From contig CM114274.1 in assembly GCA_050084515.1 (NCBI GenBank), positions 33,604,001 to 33,668,000 on the forward strand: DNA of 64,000 nucleotides, read 5' to 3'. The notes beneath the pieces are model-generated. The model had not been told where the DNA came from. It did not search any database and saw only the letters and a program-made list of their open reading frames with translations. This stretch comes from Blasia pusilla (lineage: Eukaryota; Marchantiophyta; Marchantiopsida; Blasiales). The translations under genes were made by a program, and so were the position numbers. Positions 22,584-35,827 of this stretch are shown one piece after another (within the stretch, counting starts at the first letter, position 1; each line of letters begins with the position of its first letter).

Positions 22584-25500
22584 ATGAAGACGGTGGACGT
22601 GCAATATGTTAGAGATGAGGTGAATCGGCAACTATCGATCGCTGGGCCCATGATTTTGGTGAATCTTTTCCAGAGTTCGATTCTCGTGGTCTCAATTATT
22701 TATGCTGGGCACTTGGGCGAGCTGGAGCTCGCCAGTGCATCTTTGGCCAACTCGATGGCCAGTGTAGTCGGCTGGTATATCATGGTAATGTGTTAAATCT
22801 TCGTCGATCCTCATTATACTCTTCAGTACTTCGTTTTGGCGCAAGTTCACTTGTTTTAAGCACCAATAGTGTAAAGGCTAATGGTCAGTTTGGCCATCCG
22901 TACGGTTGCAAGAGGTTCTTAGCTATAGAAGATGATCGGCGCGTGGCCCCTTCCACTGAAGGCTTCTTACTCCAAGTTATTTCCTTCTTGGGTTTTTCAT
23001 GAGGTGTTTGACACCTTCCTAGACTTAAGTTTGGGTTGTCCTAGTTCGTCAATATCAGAGCCTTGTATGGTACGTTCGAAGAACCAACATCATCTTGAAG
23101 CTGTTCCCAACATCATCCCCTTACGATGTGTAGATAGAAACACCCTGGGACAGATTAGAGTTGTCACGGTTTCAATTGACGGATCCTAGCGAGGAAAACT
23201 CAGTCTGGAGCGATTCTGACTGGTGGTGGATTTGATTTGATTTTTTTCGAATTCATGTGCACGTGATTAGTTGGGGATGGCGAGTGCACTCGAGACTCTG
23301 TGTGGGCAGGCCTACGGTGCTCAGCAGTATCGCATGTTGGGGGTTTACTTTCAACGTGCCCTTGTGGTTCTATACGCCACATGTGTGCCACTTACTTTCA
23401 TCTTCCTTTACATGGAGAAGGTACTCCGATTATTTGGACAGACAGCTGAGATTTCTGCCAAAGCTGGAGAATATGCTGCGTGGCTCATCCCAACGCTTTA
23501 TGCCAGTGCGTTTCTTCAGCCGTTGGTGAAGTTCTTGCAAAGCCAGAGTGTTGTCATGCCCATGGTTATCAGTTCGGGGACCACCTTAGGAATCCATGTG
23601 GGTCTATGTTGGCTCCTGATGCACGCGTTAGGACTGGGCTATAAAGGTGCGGCTATGGCCACAAGCATATCGTACTGGTTGAATGCGGTGTTGATGATCA
23701 TTTTGGTGAAAGTGGCGAATGTGTGCGAAAAGACATGGGCTGGAGGGTTCTCCAAGGAAGCCTTCACTGATTTGAGAAGTTTCTTCTGGCTGGCAATGGC
23801 CTCTGCGTCCATGCTTTGGTGGGTTTCAACACTGGTCTTCCATCACTGGGGATTTTCGTGAAAATTCTTGGCATATTTCTGCTGTCTAAAGTTGTGAAGG
23901 CGTCGTTTTTGGTCCTTGTTCTGTTTGAGGCTAGTCCGTTAGACTTCTAATGCTTGAGTACGCTCTTCTAGATCAGCATCATTGATTCTCCATTGAGTTT
24001 TGCGACGGGTCCAATGACCTGGTGACATGGAGTAGAAATCATGAGCAGTGTTTGTCGTGATTTTTTGTCAGACCAGCTTCTTTCCAATTAGGGCCTAACT
24101 CGTCTTTGGGAAGCAGTTTGGAGTATTGGTGCTTCGAAATAATGATGATGATAGTGGGATTATTGGCTCATCCTACACTCGAACTTTCAGCTCTATCTAT
24201 ATGGTACTGTCTCCCACGCTCTATCTATATGCTACGGTTATTATTACTCAGGACTAGTAATGCTTACGAATTCTTAACGCAAAATAGTGTTGTAGGACGA
24301 AGCTGTAAGTATGCATCGTCAGTGCAGTCCTGATGTGTTCTACCAAAAGAGAGCCACTCCATCTTCTGTATATCTGGGTCGAGATTGTGAATGCACTCAC
24401 AGTAAACACCACTGTCCTTCGACTCCAAGTAGACATCTGTTATCTCAAGACTTGGATGGACGGTGCAAGGGGAGCAGATTTGAAGTCATCGTTACAGGGA
24501 CGGGAGATTCATTCAGTGAGTGCTCCCCGTGTAGAACATCACTGAGCAGATTGATCTTCCAGTTCTTGCTTTGGAATCATTAGTTCAACTACAGTAAAAC
24601 GTTCTACATAACTATTTGCGATTCAGTTCAAGGTCCAGGTTGGCCCAAGAGTCGAGGTTATGGAAATGTCAGAAATACTGATCGGTTACGTGTAACTTTC
24701 GACCAGGTAATGAATGATACATGAATCTCCAAAGAGACTGCTGGTGTGGGAAACTTGAAGCTTATGGTTCGTATAGTTTATCAACTCATCAAAGGGCCAC
24801 AGTAAGAGTACTTTGAGATAACATTGCTCATTGGTAAAGCAGCTTTAGAATTCGAATGGACGACGACGAAGTCTGACTTGGAAGTAATGGAGACCTCTTT
24901 AGGTCATCGGAATTCTGGTGTTAAAATTTCACATTTGAAGCTTTGCGTGAAAGTGGACCAAACCTGTGGGAGTGAATCAATGTGGTATCAATTCGAGCAA
25001 TGATGGATCTAATGCTTCACTCACCTACCTAACCCCAGTGCTTTCCTTCTTTTGACAGTTTGAATACTGTGACGATCAATTACATGGTCCCTCTGGGCCT
25101 AAGTGCTGCTGTCAGGTTCAACTCGCCTAAACCCTATCTGCTTGGAATTTCATTTGACTATCAACACATCTCCAGGACATGCTTGTGATGCGTCAAGCTA
25201 AATGCGTTTCCTTGCCTCAATGGTTCCACCGTGGAATAGGCATGCTCGAGTCGGAATGTATTTGAAGTAGAGAGATTCTGCCCATGAACTGAATGATGTA
25301 AGGTCTCACCTCTACATTTTGCAAGCCCAGAATGTGCGAGAATTCGCGCACACGGTCACCTGATCCGTGTTGATTCTGCATAATACAGCACACGGGTTTC
25401 GAATGAACTTGGCGCCGGGAGGCCTGATGGTGCACGCACAGCAGTATATGTCGTTTTGGCCATATCTTTGCTTCAAGCGACCGTGGCTTCAATTTTGTTG

Positions 25501-26882
25501 CTCTCTATACGTTACGTCTGGGGTTGGGTGTTCAGCAATGATCTCGACGTTGTTGAGTATGTGGCAGCCATCATGCCCTTCATAGCCTGCCTCGCTCTTT
25601 TTGATGGAGTTCAAACCGTTCTCTCAGGTACCTCCGGAGCCCCTCCACCTGATGCGTCAAAGCATGTACAGAGAGGTTTCGCGAATTATCCGTGATAGCA
25701 ACCAAGCAATCATGTCGCCTTGTTCCATGTGGAACAATCTTGTCTCGATCGCTTTGCATCTGCTGTGGGCTGCCATCCTGAAAGTCTCCTGACCCCGCCT
25801 CACACTGAGAACGTGTCACGGATCCCCACCTTTCCTCCTTCCCTTCCGATGCACGAAGGGTTATTGAAGCGCTTTGTGACACTCTGCGGCCGACGCAGGG
25901 GTGGCGAGAGGTGTGGGATGGCAAGATCTCGGGGCGTTCGTCAATTTGGCATGCTTTTATGGTTTTGGGGCACCTGTTGGGCTCGTGCTAGCTTTCGTTT
26001 TTCACTGGAATGGCAAGGTACGATCCTTCCTTCAAAGTTTATGTTTTACGAGCACTTTATGTCTCATCTATTATTGGAGAGTGTCTTTTATTTGCAAACA
26101 TCTTTTTGTTGACATGTGGCAACCAGACAAGAAAAAAATGTGTCCCCCTTTACAAGCACGAGCACGAAGGAAACGATTTCCTTCGTGCTGCCCTCCCCCA
26201 CTTGTTAATTCTATGCTGAGAGACTCTTTCTTTATTGGAGAAGCTTACTCTCATGTTTCTAATGGTTTGGCATGATCTTGGAGTTTGTTGGATATTTGAG
26301 TTCTTCCTTCTATTTTTCATGGATTCCCCCACCTTCTTTATTTCAACTACGAAGTTCTCTTTCGTTCGCAGGGTATATTCACGGGTTTGATATGTGGACT
26401 TGGATCGCAAATGATGCTTTTGGCAATCATCACTTACAGGACTAATTGGAAACAGAAAGTAATTTTCTTTCTACTTTCACTTTCTTCATCAACTTTTTGA
26501 CTATTCCTTGTCTACCTCTTTTTTTAGAGGGTCCCATTCATTTGCTCATAGATAGTTCCTTATAGCTCTCTCCTTTGTCCATCCAAGATTAATATCTATG
26601 TGAACTAATATCCATCTTCACATCTATGTTTCTTAAACATACTTGTTTAGAGATACATGACATAGTGACACTTCTTGTCACCTTCTCATATACCATGCCC
26701 TCTAAGAGCTACCACATGTGCTCCATGCCCTAACAATTTCATGGCATTGTCTATTCCAGGCTGAAATAGCATTTGCACGTTTCCATGAATTGGAACTGCA
26801 TGAAACCCAAGATGAAGAAGCACGGAGGATCGAAAGAGAAAAGTTGCTCAAAGAGAAGGGACAAGTGGTATTCGAGCTCTAA
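22584..26882 (+). CDS. MATE-family (DETOXIFICATION) efflux transporter, intact, 8 exons
   Basis: This is a multidrug and toxic compound extrusion carrier, a cation-coupled membrane antiporter. In plants these export flavonoids, alkaloids, organic acids or hormones across the vacuolar or plasma membrane; the substrate cannot be read from sequence. Exons: 22584-22784, 23271-23818, 24117-24203, 25059-25115, 25389-25627, 25899-26017, 26372-26458 and 26760-26882. All introns are GT-AG, phases agree throughout, and the total of 1461 nt gives 486 residues, normal for the family. Landmarks: QLSIAGPM (start of TM1, ~17-24), the CGQAYGA signature (78-84), [10 protein letters not shown] (299-308) and GVARGVGWQ (378-386). 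A charged tail ends at FEL. About 12 membrane segments are expected. The start at 22584 is chosen because it gives a normal N-terminus, but an in-frame ATG at 22533 would add 17 residues. No disabling change was found. Confidence 0.93.
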
Positions 26883-27672
26883 TCTTTTCTAAGAAGGGTA
26901 AATTCTTTCTTTTCGACAACAATTCCATAATAGTGCTGCAAAATATAGATTCATGGAGTTTGAAGGCTAAATCTTGGAAGTTTTTAACCTCAAAGCTCTC
27001 TAAAACAAAAGAGAGACAATTCTAGCACAACTTACATTGATGGAATTCTTGAGCTTAGTTTGTTGGCTTTCTTGCATAATGTATGGTTGGATGATGTCTA
27101 AAACTAAGTGAGCTCCGTGTTATGGGTGCTTCAATGACTCTTGCAATGTAAACCACTAAGTTTAAAGCTCTAATGTGTATTTTGCAACTTTCAAACATGA
27201 AAAATTGTTACATAAAATTCAACATACTTGTACTAATATGTTGGTTAATGGTTAGAGGGCCTCCAAATAGCCCTCTATTATAATGACCACTCCGTGCTAT
27301 TTTCCATGTGGTGTCGATCCTCTCCGTATTAGTATTTAGTATTCGGTGTCTATTAATTTCCCTTCCGATAAAGTTAACCCAATTTCTTTTAAAAAAAAAA
27401 AAAACCTGGGTCGCATATTGGTTTTCATATCCTTGGCCACCAAAATTATGAGAAGTCCCAACCAAAATTTCAACCCATTTATTATTTAAAAAGAATTTTT
27501 CGTGCCCAAAATCTCCAATTCTTTTACTTTTTATATCATATAACACCGTAAAAGAGAGGGACAAAGAGAAGGGAAGAGGGGGCTAAGTAGGGAAATAGGA
27601 GGATGTGATGGAGATTATCCCTTCCCTATCTAGCATGGTATATTGAAAGGCCATTGAAGCATATCCTAGGGA

Positions 27673-27714
27673 TATCACCTTATATCATATCCTAGGGAAT
27701 TATATAAGGTGATA
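27673..27714. repeat. 13-bp perfect inverted repeat
   Basis: TATCACCTTATAT at 27673-27685 is the exact reverse complement of 27702-27714, with a 16-nt loop. A direct repeat of ATATCCTAGGGA starts at 27661 and again at 27687. Confidence 0.6.
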
Positions 27715-29840
27715 AATTTATGAATAATTTAGCATATTTAAAGGTATAAAAACTTTTTTAGTCAATGGGTCATACATAGTAGTAGGCCAATTTAAGGGAC
27801 TTTGGGATTTATGCCAATATTTTTAATAGTCTCAAATCTCATAAAATTTTCAAATATTTCCAAAAACATAGTGCAAAATTTTAGTCCTAACTCACACTAC
27901 TATCCTTTTACAAGTCCTTTTTTTGTGTTTACAACTATATTGCGAATATTTTGCTAGTCCATTTTATGTGAGCCATTTGTAAGCCCAATATAATTAAAAT
28001 CTAGGTTGCGGCTATTGGAAAATTTGATAATCATTTGCGAGTACTGTAAGACGTAAAAGACTCATTATCACCTTGCTTTGAGAATTACGCGAGTGCCTCG
28101 AAAATGACTCATATGGTGCAAGTAACGGGCATCACAACTTGTGACTACTAGGAAACAAAAATGACTAGCTTGCAAATGACTCATAAAACAATTGTTGATA
28201 AACATGGAAACTCACTCACAAATAAGAACCAACTTATACCATAACCATAATCATAAAATTCATCAACCTCAACCACACTCACGAATTCCCTTTTTTTTCC
28301 CTCCACAGTCCAAACCCCTCAATTTTTGGTTTTCCTCCCAATATTCTGAACGTCTTCTCCTTACTTTGCAATTCGTTTCTTTCTACAGTAGAGCTCAATT
28401 TTAACATTTGCTTAGATAGGAAAAAAAGTAACGTTGAATGAGATATAGATGAGTGAGGTTTATACCATTACTTGACATTCCAAAATTAATGGTTCTAAAC
28501 CATAAAAAAAAAAAAAAAGGGAAAAAACAAGCAAAGGCATCCCTAAGAAGTGTTTTCTAGACCCTCGGCTATTACGGAATGTTTCACCAGGTCTCAAATG
28601 ACTTACCACTATTTGGGAGCAAGGGGTTATATTAGTATTTGACCTTATCTAGTTTGTTAAATTGGAGTGATAACTTGATACCCAAACTTGAGAGAGCTAA
28701 GGCTAGTTGATCCAAACTATTGTTAATATGTATGTTTGGATGTAGATCAATAAGGAGAGTGTCACTTGTTGAACGCAAAATTTGGCCAAAAATAAGATTA
28801 GGATGCAAGTAAGAAAGTGAAAATAGTGAAGAAAAGCTGTATAATTTGCTTTCTAAATGCCAATTTAGAAAATTTTCCTTATACAATTGGTTAATTTTGG
28901 CTAATTTCATATCAATCTTTTTTATAAAAGTGGTATATGCATGAATCAAAATAGCACAGAACCTTCATTGGTGATTAGTGAGTAGAATTTTCCTTCAACA
29001 AAAATTACAAGCAAGAAGTTTGATTGGTAGAATTATGATGTTTGGATGTTTTCCATGATTCAAAGTAATTTATTTTGGAGTAGGAACTAAAGGAGTATTA
29101 GAAGAAAACTACGGCTTTTATGACTAAGATTTGTATGATTGGCGTTTGTCATGATTGCAACTTATGACTAGATGGTCTCTTAGGTCCACTACAATCATCT
29201 GTTAACATAAAATACGTCTGAATACTATCCCTCTTCTAAATTATCAGATAACAGATATATTTAGAATTCTATTTGGAAATATGGTCGTAACAATTTTAGT
29301 GTAGTCATTTACAAATGCAACTAGGCTGTTTAACTATGTTAGAATATGACCAAGTCATATCCAAACATTTCTTAGGACTAAGGTAATCATTTTAAACTAC
29401 GACTTAGCAACGAGATGTTATGACTCTATTGTAGAAAAAATAATTTTGCAACAGAGATAAATCTATTAAAATTTTAATTTTGAAATTTATTTTCTATTCC
29501 TACAAAAGTCACACAACTTGATATCCAAAGCAAGTTTGAAATTTCAAAATATTGGGGAAAGTGAAGTAATTTCAAATTTGATCATGTAGAAAAACGGTTT
29601 TCACCAAAATATCTCTAACCATCTTGATTAAGGATTTTTCACCTTAATCAAGGTTCCCTTCTTTATGATTGCATGTTCCCTAACCTTGGATATTTCTACT
29701 GAAGCCCTTTGTCAATTTTCCTAAGGCAAGATGATTGTATAGTGTAGGAAGGAAGAACACACTCAAGGTATTCCATGTAGAGATCGAGGAGAGCCTATAG
29801 AAACCTACAGCGTGCGAATCACACTATTGGAGATAGTAGA

Positions 29841-29962
29841 TTGAGGCTTATTGCAAATAGAGTTTGCACGGAAGGGAAGTACACTTGTCATATTAGGACA
29901 AGTGCTCTTCCCTCCCGTGCAAAGAGACCGTGGGAGCTTCCTTTAGCAACAAAGAGCCTCAA
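29841..29962. repeat. Long imperfect hairpin, miRNA-precursor-like
   Basis: Bases 29863-29889 pair with 29897-29923 at 24 of 27 positions around a 7-nt loop. Outside this stem, TTGAGGCT at 29841 pairs with AGCCTCAA ending at 29962, across an asymmetric internal loop. The whole ~120-nt foldback has the size and partial pairing of a plant pre-miRNA. The 3' arm contains CTCTTCCCTCCCGTGC, which is not an exact match to any mature miRNA I can recall. A foldback transposon is the alternative. Confidence 0.5.
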
Positions 29963-30319
29963 TGAGCGTATGAGAGATCTAGAGGAAGAGCGCGCCTAAC
30001 TCCACAAACATTTTCTAGTGAAGAATGAGTGATTAAGGACGAGTGCATGCATTAAAGAGAATCACACAAAGGGGTAAGGAAGATCTTGGAAGCTAACCTT
30101 AGAGTCATAAGATTGAGAAGCATCAAGGATTAAGATGCCAATATGGTAGAGTGCTAGAGGTAGCAAGATTGGTTGAAATTTGAGTGCTTGTTGTAACAGT
30201 TACATTCGGAAGATTGAGCTTTACAATCCATGTTGTTCAACAGTCCAACATAAATTTTGAACATTGAGGGTGATTTTTCCTACCTCCCTCTCTATCTTTT
30301 GTTCAAATGTAGAAGAGTT

Positions 30320-30363
30320 CCTCTAGACCTACTAGTCTAGAGGATCTCTCCCAGTAGGTCTAG
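30320..30363. repeat. Two overlapping, mutually exclusive hairpins
   Basis: CCTCTAGAC at 30320-30328 pairs with 30335-30343. CTAGACCTACT at 30323-30333 pairs perfectly with 30353-30363. They share the 5' arm, so only one can form at a time. Chance origin from a duplicated CTAGAC word is possible. Confidence 0.55.
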
Positions 30364-32664
30364 CTATGGGAATAGAGAAAACTATGGAAATCTTGCCATT
30401 GCACATCATACAAGCCACAACATTCTTGACCACATTGTGACGGTATGTTGAGTGACTCAAAATCTTTTTTCTCATCTCAAGCAAGGGTTCAATGCACATC
30501 TTTCTTCCTCCCAATGTAGCTCATTTACACAATATAGATTATTGAAAAAATATTAGATTATAGTAGATATTACGATGAATGTCAGTTTTTATGATAGGCC
30601 AGAATGTCCATAATTTTGTATTGTGTCTACTAGGGCAGTCATGCTCTTGGGATTATTAGAACACCGTCACTAACAAGGTTACTAATAAGTTATGTCATGA
30701 ATGGTTGCACTGTGCATCAATGAACTATGATTAATTCTTTCTAACAGTCTTCTTATCTTTTGACTCTTGATTTGTAATGAGCCTAGGTTGAGCAATCTAC
30801 TAGTATTTAGTGACCAATAGACTTTCATATTCTAATTAGGTTATTGATATGGGGAGGATTGTACATTATTTGCTTGATACGCTCTAAGGGAGATTTGAGA
30901 GCTTTCATGGTCAATCCTATTGATGGTGAGAGCTTTGAAATCATATTCTTCTTAAGTTGGAATATCTCTAAAAGATCTGAAATATTAGGTAACATGACCT
31001 AGCAAGAAAACTCTAGAGGCAAGTTTCCCGTATTTCTCCTCTACGTGACATGAAAAGTAGTCATGTAAATTTTTTTTGATATAACAATAGGATCACATAT
31101 TTGTTGTTAATTAGTGCAAACCATCAAATATGTACAGACCAAATTGGTTAAGGGATTCTACAATCTAAGATCCTCATGGGAATTATCATTAATTACAGTG
31201 GATGGGCTAGAACTAGATTGATGCCCAATTATAGACATAAGTATCAACTCGAATCCAATTTGGAAAGAATCCATTATTTTGAAAGATTTAATGTTGCATG
31301 ATTCAAGTGCTTCAAAAATGTGAGTGAAATGCCACTTAGTTAATATTCAAAACAATAGGCTAAAATTGGTACAGACATGAGGAAAGGCCATGCCCTGCCT
31401 TCCACATAATGAAGGGGTATATTCCCACATTTTAGCAGTTTCTAGAGTGTCTATTCTAGCATACCCCTCATAAAGGCTCCTTCAAAATTTCACTATCTAT
31501 ATTTATGAACCCTCAAATCACTATTTAAATATATTAGAGCTTTGATCTCATTAAAAAAAAATTTTCTTGTTGCCTTGCTTGTTGTTGAAATAGGAATAGG
31601 TAAACATCAGCTTGCAAATTTTCATTGTTCTACTTGGTGTTGAATAATTGAATTTGTTGAAAGATAGTAAGTGCATACTTGTTGGAATATTCAATCTTCT
31701 CCACTCTCAAACTAAGAGTGGTTGGAGCTATTCAATGTGCTCCTTACTAAGTTTGCTATTTCTGGAAAGGAAACAAATCACTCGAATTGCATAACACGTA
31801 TATTCTCCAAACAACTTAGTGGATAAATTGCTACATTGTGAGAGAATCCCTTGGCTGCTACTAATACCTTTTATGGTTCCATAAGTGACCAGGAGTACAC
31901 TAGGCCATTACAATTTCAAGTAACTTATAACCATCACTGTGATTCAAGACTTGACCAAGAATGTTATCTATTGTGGGCTCTGATCTATGTAAGTTACACC
32001 TAACAACACTATCACTAATTAGAGCAAGAAACTTAAATACTTAATTGTGTAGGAGAGTGTATGCTTCAGTGAGATTTAATTTGTTGTGGTTGACTTTACC
32101 AAGCAAGGTTCTCTTATTTCCCTTCAAGATAAGGCTTCCTTCTCAAAGGAATGAATTTTTGTTAATGTCATGTGATGCTTTAGGTAGTATCTAAATATCT
32201 AATGTGCTTCTTGGTCTCCTAAATACTTAATTTCATCAAGTATCCATGTGTGTTCTGCTAATTCCGCTAGTACCTTAAATAGTTATATGGGTTATTAACT
32301 TATGAACTAGTTGGGCTCTATTCTTTGGTGTTTGTGAGGATTTTGTAAGATGAATGTGTTGAGCGGAATCTCCACCTTCTTGGAAGCAAAATAATGGGAT
32401 AGTCATGGATTAGCAAGCATCAAATAGATAAGATAAGGAAAGTTTGGGTGGTGTGATTGAGTTGAGAAAGTGAGGGTGTCTGTTGATGTCAGAATGTGCA
32501 GATCCAAGGAGAGCCAACTTTTTAAGTAGTGCCTGTGTAGCCTTACAACCATAGATCCCGTGTCCTTGTTGGATGGTGCTTAAGATTGGGATGGATGTAG
32601 AAAGAGGAAGAAGTAAAGAAGGCACCATATGAGAGGAGGGAGACAATCTCATATAGTGTGAGTG

Positions 32665-33042
32665 TTAAATATACAACGTCTTGGTGCAAAGTTTCCACAT
32701 GTCAACTATGAAGCTCTTCACTATACCATCTACTGTATCTGATTGGGATCCCCAATAAACATTACTTATCAGTGCAACTACTTTGGGCAATGAATGTAGG
32801 CTACTAAATGTGTTGAACATGTATGGTGTTACTAGCTTAGAAATATCAACATATGATCTTGTTTTGTGTATTACAAATTTTGTGCAAGAGACCAAGTAGT
32901 AACTAGAGTTCTCATCCCCATCATCACACAAGGCGCAAGAGTTTAGTTGTGCTTCCATCTTGCTTTTCTTATGTTTCAAAGGGATTTCCCTTGTCCTAAA
33001 TTTGAACTTAAGTCGGGTTCCCAACCAAGGGGTTCCTTGCAA
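32665..33042 (-). pseudogene. Possible LINE-type zinc-binding (zf-RVT) remnant
   Basis: The minus-strand frame of 125 codons contains GTRLKFKFRTREIPL and then CALCDDGDENSSYYLVSC. That arrangement recalls the zinc-binding domain following the reverse transcriptase of plant non-LTR retrotransposons (C-x2-C with a following H/Y-x-x-x-C). No reverse transcriptase was found next to it and the histidine is replaced. The assignment is tentative. Confidence 0.35.
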
Positions 33043-34589
33043 ATAGTTCTTTAGTTATGTCTAAAAAGGATATACCATCAAGAAAGAGAGAGGTTCGATA
33101 GTTTTATGGATTTCTCCGTGTTGTTCTATTGTAAACTTTTACCCCCTACTTTGGTTGTGGTATCCACAAATGCTTTCTCATCTTGCTCTCATAATTCAGG
33201 CCTTGCAGGGAGTTTAGTTGCTTGCAATTTAGGCCTTGCAAGGAGCTTAGCTCTTGACCCTTTTTCATAATGGCAAAGGCTTTACTTTCATGTGATGTCT
33301 TAATAGTGTAGGAATCTTGACACACCATTCATGGTTCACCTTCTTGTGGCCTTTCTTGGTTCCTAGACATTTTGGACTTGGTTCTATTTATAGTGAAGCT
33401 TATGGTTGTGCACTTTGTCAATGTACTAGAATGTTATGTGTGTTCCCTTTGGTATGTGGGTTTCTTGCCTATCATCCTCACCGTTGCTCTATTCTTGATT
33501 TTCATCCAAGTTAGTTTCATCCCCCTATTCCTCCTCTTCAATCTCTAGGGCAACACCAATGTCATCATCCAGAGCCTTACCTATACTGTTGAAGCTAGGA
33601 TTTGCTCCCAGCCAAGTTTGGGGAGATACCCCTTGAGAGGAATAGTAATCCATATGAAATAGAAGGTTTCTTTATATCATTGTACTTGTATGCAATTCAC
33701 ATTGCTCTACAAGAACCATGAAAATTGGAACCAAAACATTGATTATATTCTATCTTACATGTTTATTATTGAAAGAGACAAGAGTGATTGCCATGAATTT
33801 GAAGTGGATAAATTATTTGGCCATCCATATTTCCTGAGGAGTGAAGATATTATTCAATGGGCTGTAATTTTTTGTGTTAAGGATACCCAAATAGACAACA
33901 ACCACTTGATACAAGTATTGAACTCCACGAGCACTTACATGGTAACCAAAGAGTGCACACGCTGGTCCAACAGATCCAATGTCTACCTACATAAGTTCAC
34001 ATCATGATATGTGACTTACATGCACACCTATGTTGGTGATTTCATACAAAGGCACATCATCTATATGTGAACTTCTCCGATTTTATATGTAGGCAAGAGG
34101 ATCACTATTCCATCATTCTTTGGCTGATAATGGGTATGGCAAAGATCATTACGATTCGTCTTTGCCATGATGTGAATGGCATATTTGTTGGTGAGGATTC
34201 CTCCTGATTTTTTAGGAAGGCATTGGCTCTTATCCATGCTACCATTGCCTATTCCGGGAAAGCATGTAGTTTCAGATTTGCGTTCCCTTCTATAAGGATG
34301 GGGCTAGGAGACTTCCTAGTGAGAGAATGTGCATGGCATTAGTATCATAGGGAGAGCCTTAGTGGACATCTTTGCCCTTATTGTGGCCATTTTTTTTGTG
34401 ACCCTATTCGGTGGCGCTAGCTCGAGGGAAACAACTTGGTGGTTTGCTCATTTCAAGCCGATTTTGTGATCCGAGGTGGGATTTGGCACTTGTAACTATG
34501 TTTAGGCTATCAAGGAGTTAAAGACTTTTGCATCTATGTTTTTTCTGAAGGAATTAAGAGCGAGACAGACTATATTGTTATCAAAGGGT
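33043..34589. other. No recognisable gene
   Basis: Frames such as 33317-33514 and 33690-34007 (+) show no domain. A short direct repeat of AGGCCTTGCA(A/G)GGAG lies at about 33200 and 33232. Confidence 0.45.
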
Positions 34590-34765
34590 TGTTGGAAGAC
34601 ATTGGACAATCACTCATATGAATCACACAAGATATGTGTGGTTCACTTCTTGTGCAGAATATACATCCATGATCAAACACTCTCATGTCACTTTACTAAA
34701 ATCTGCACACATTGTACATCGCGAGCTTTCCAGAACTCCCTCTCAAGCTTAAAGCTACGCGCGCG
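34590..34765 (-). repeat. 3' LTR copy of the copia element (partial)
   Basis: This matches 35828-36000 at roughly 80% by eye, including TATGAATCACA, CACTTCTTGTGCA and CTAAAATCTGCACACATTGT. It begins TGTTGG on the plus strand, so the element's outer end is at 34590. The far edge of the LTR is not defined because the copies diverge after ~34765. Confidence 0.7.
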
Positions 34766-35059
34766 GAATGACCAAGCAACCCTAATATGGCTTCAGCTAA
34801 ATAGGCACAAAACCATTGTGTGTACTGTACCACATATATCCAAAAATTCCACTAGCCCAGTTGCAATATGTATTGAAGCATTCTTTGCAAGGACACATAC
34901 GGTAAGATCAACCAAAATCCATAATCCATGCATCACAGAAGATATCTCTTCCGGAAGTTAGAGTCAATTCATAATCATCTCCATCTAACTCTGTTATCCT
35001 ACCTTATTTAGAGGTCTAAGCTTTCTCTCTATATACGTTCTTTGGTGGGTCCTTTCTTT

Positions 35060-35760
35060 CGCTCTTTGTACAATCTTTCTTCATGTGGCCTACCTTTCCA
35101 CACGTCCAACATTTACCTTTCACATTACTACTCCTAGATCAAGACTACGGCCTATATGTGCCTATGCTTTGACTCCTATCACTTGACGTGCCTCGGGCAA
35201 CAAGAGCCTATGAATTTTTCTCCTCAATGCTCGAAATCTTTCTAAACTCATTAGACAAAAATGTCATAGTGATGTCATTCAACTCTATTTTATCTTTACC
35301 ATATAATAAAGTAGTGACTAAGTGCTCAAAAGAACTAACCAAGGATGTCAGCAATAGCAACACATTATCTTCATCTTCTAGCTTTACCTCCTCGATAGCT
35401 CATAGATGACTCGATTGAAAGCGTTCAGATGCTCCATTAGATTTTTTCTTTCTTTCATACGCAGAGTGTACAACTTCTGCTTTAAGTATAGTCGACTTTT
35501 CAAAGACTTCGTCAAGTATAGGCTGTGTAATTTTGCCCACATCTTGGGCACAAAGTCTTCATTCATGACATTGTACAAAATGTCGTGTGCAAGACTTAAA
35601 CGAATTGTACTAACAACTCTCAAATTGATGTCTTCCTACTCTATAGCAGTCTTGTCTGTTGGTCTCTTCTCCAACACCATGTGCAGTCCTTGCTGAACCA
35701 ATAAGTCTCTCACCTTCAATTGCCACAACCCAAAATTCTTTTTCCCATCTAATTTCTACA
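35060..35760 (-). pseudogene. Copia gag with zinc knuckle
   Basis: The N-terminal part reads KNFGLWQLKVRDLLVQQGL, the usual start of copia Gag. It continues through the UBN2 region (LYLTKSLKSRLYLKQKLY) to the knuckle CWTCGKVGHMKKDC. Stops fall inside, for example a TAG near 35643 and several around 35380. Gag packages element RNA in virus-like particles. The knuckle itself is intact. Confidence 0.8.
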
Positions 35761-35827
35761 CCTCAAACTTCTATTGGAAATATTTTCTGTTATCACAAAG
35801 TTTCCTAACTTACGCTCTGATACAAAT

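Larger units (their letters stand above)
26883..32664. other. AT-rich intergenic DNA with hairpins, no gene recognised
   Basis: The first part is presumably the 3' UTR and downstream region of the MATE gene. The rest has only short, motif-free frames and homopolymer tracts (for example 27390 and 28504). Hairpins at 27673-27714, 29841-29962 and 30320-30363 are listed separately. Confidence 0.55.
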
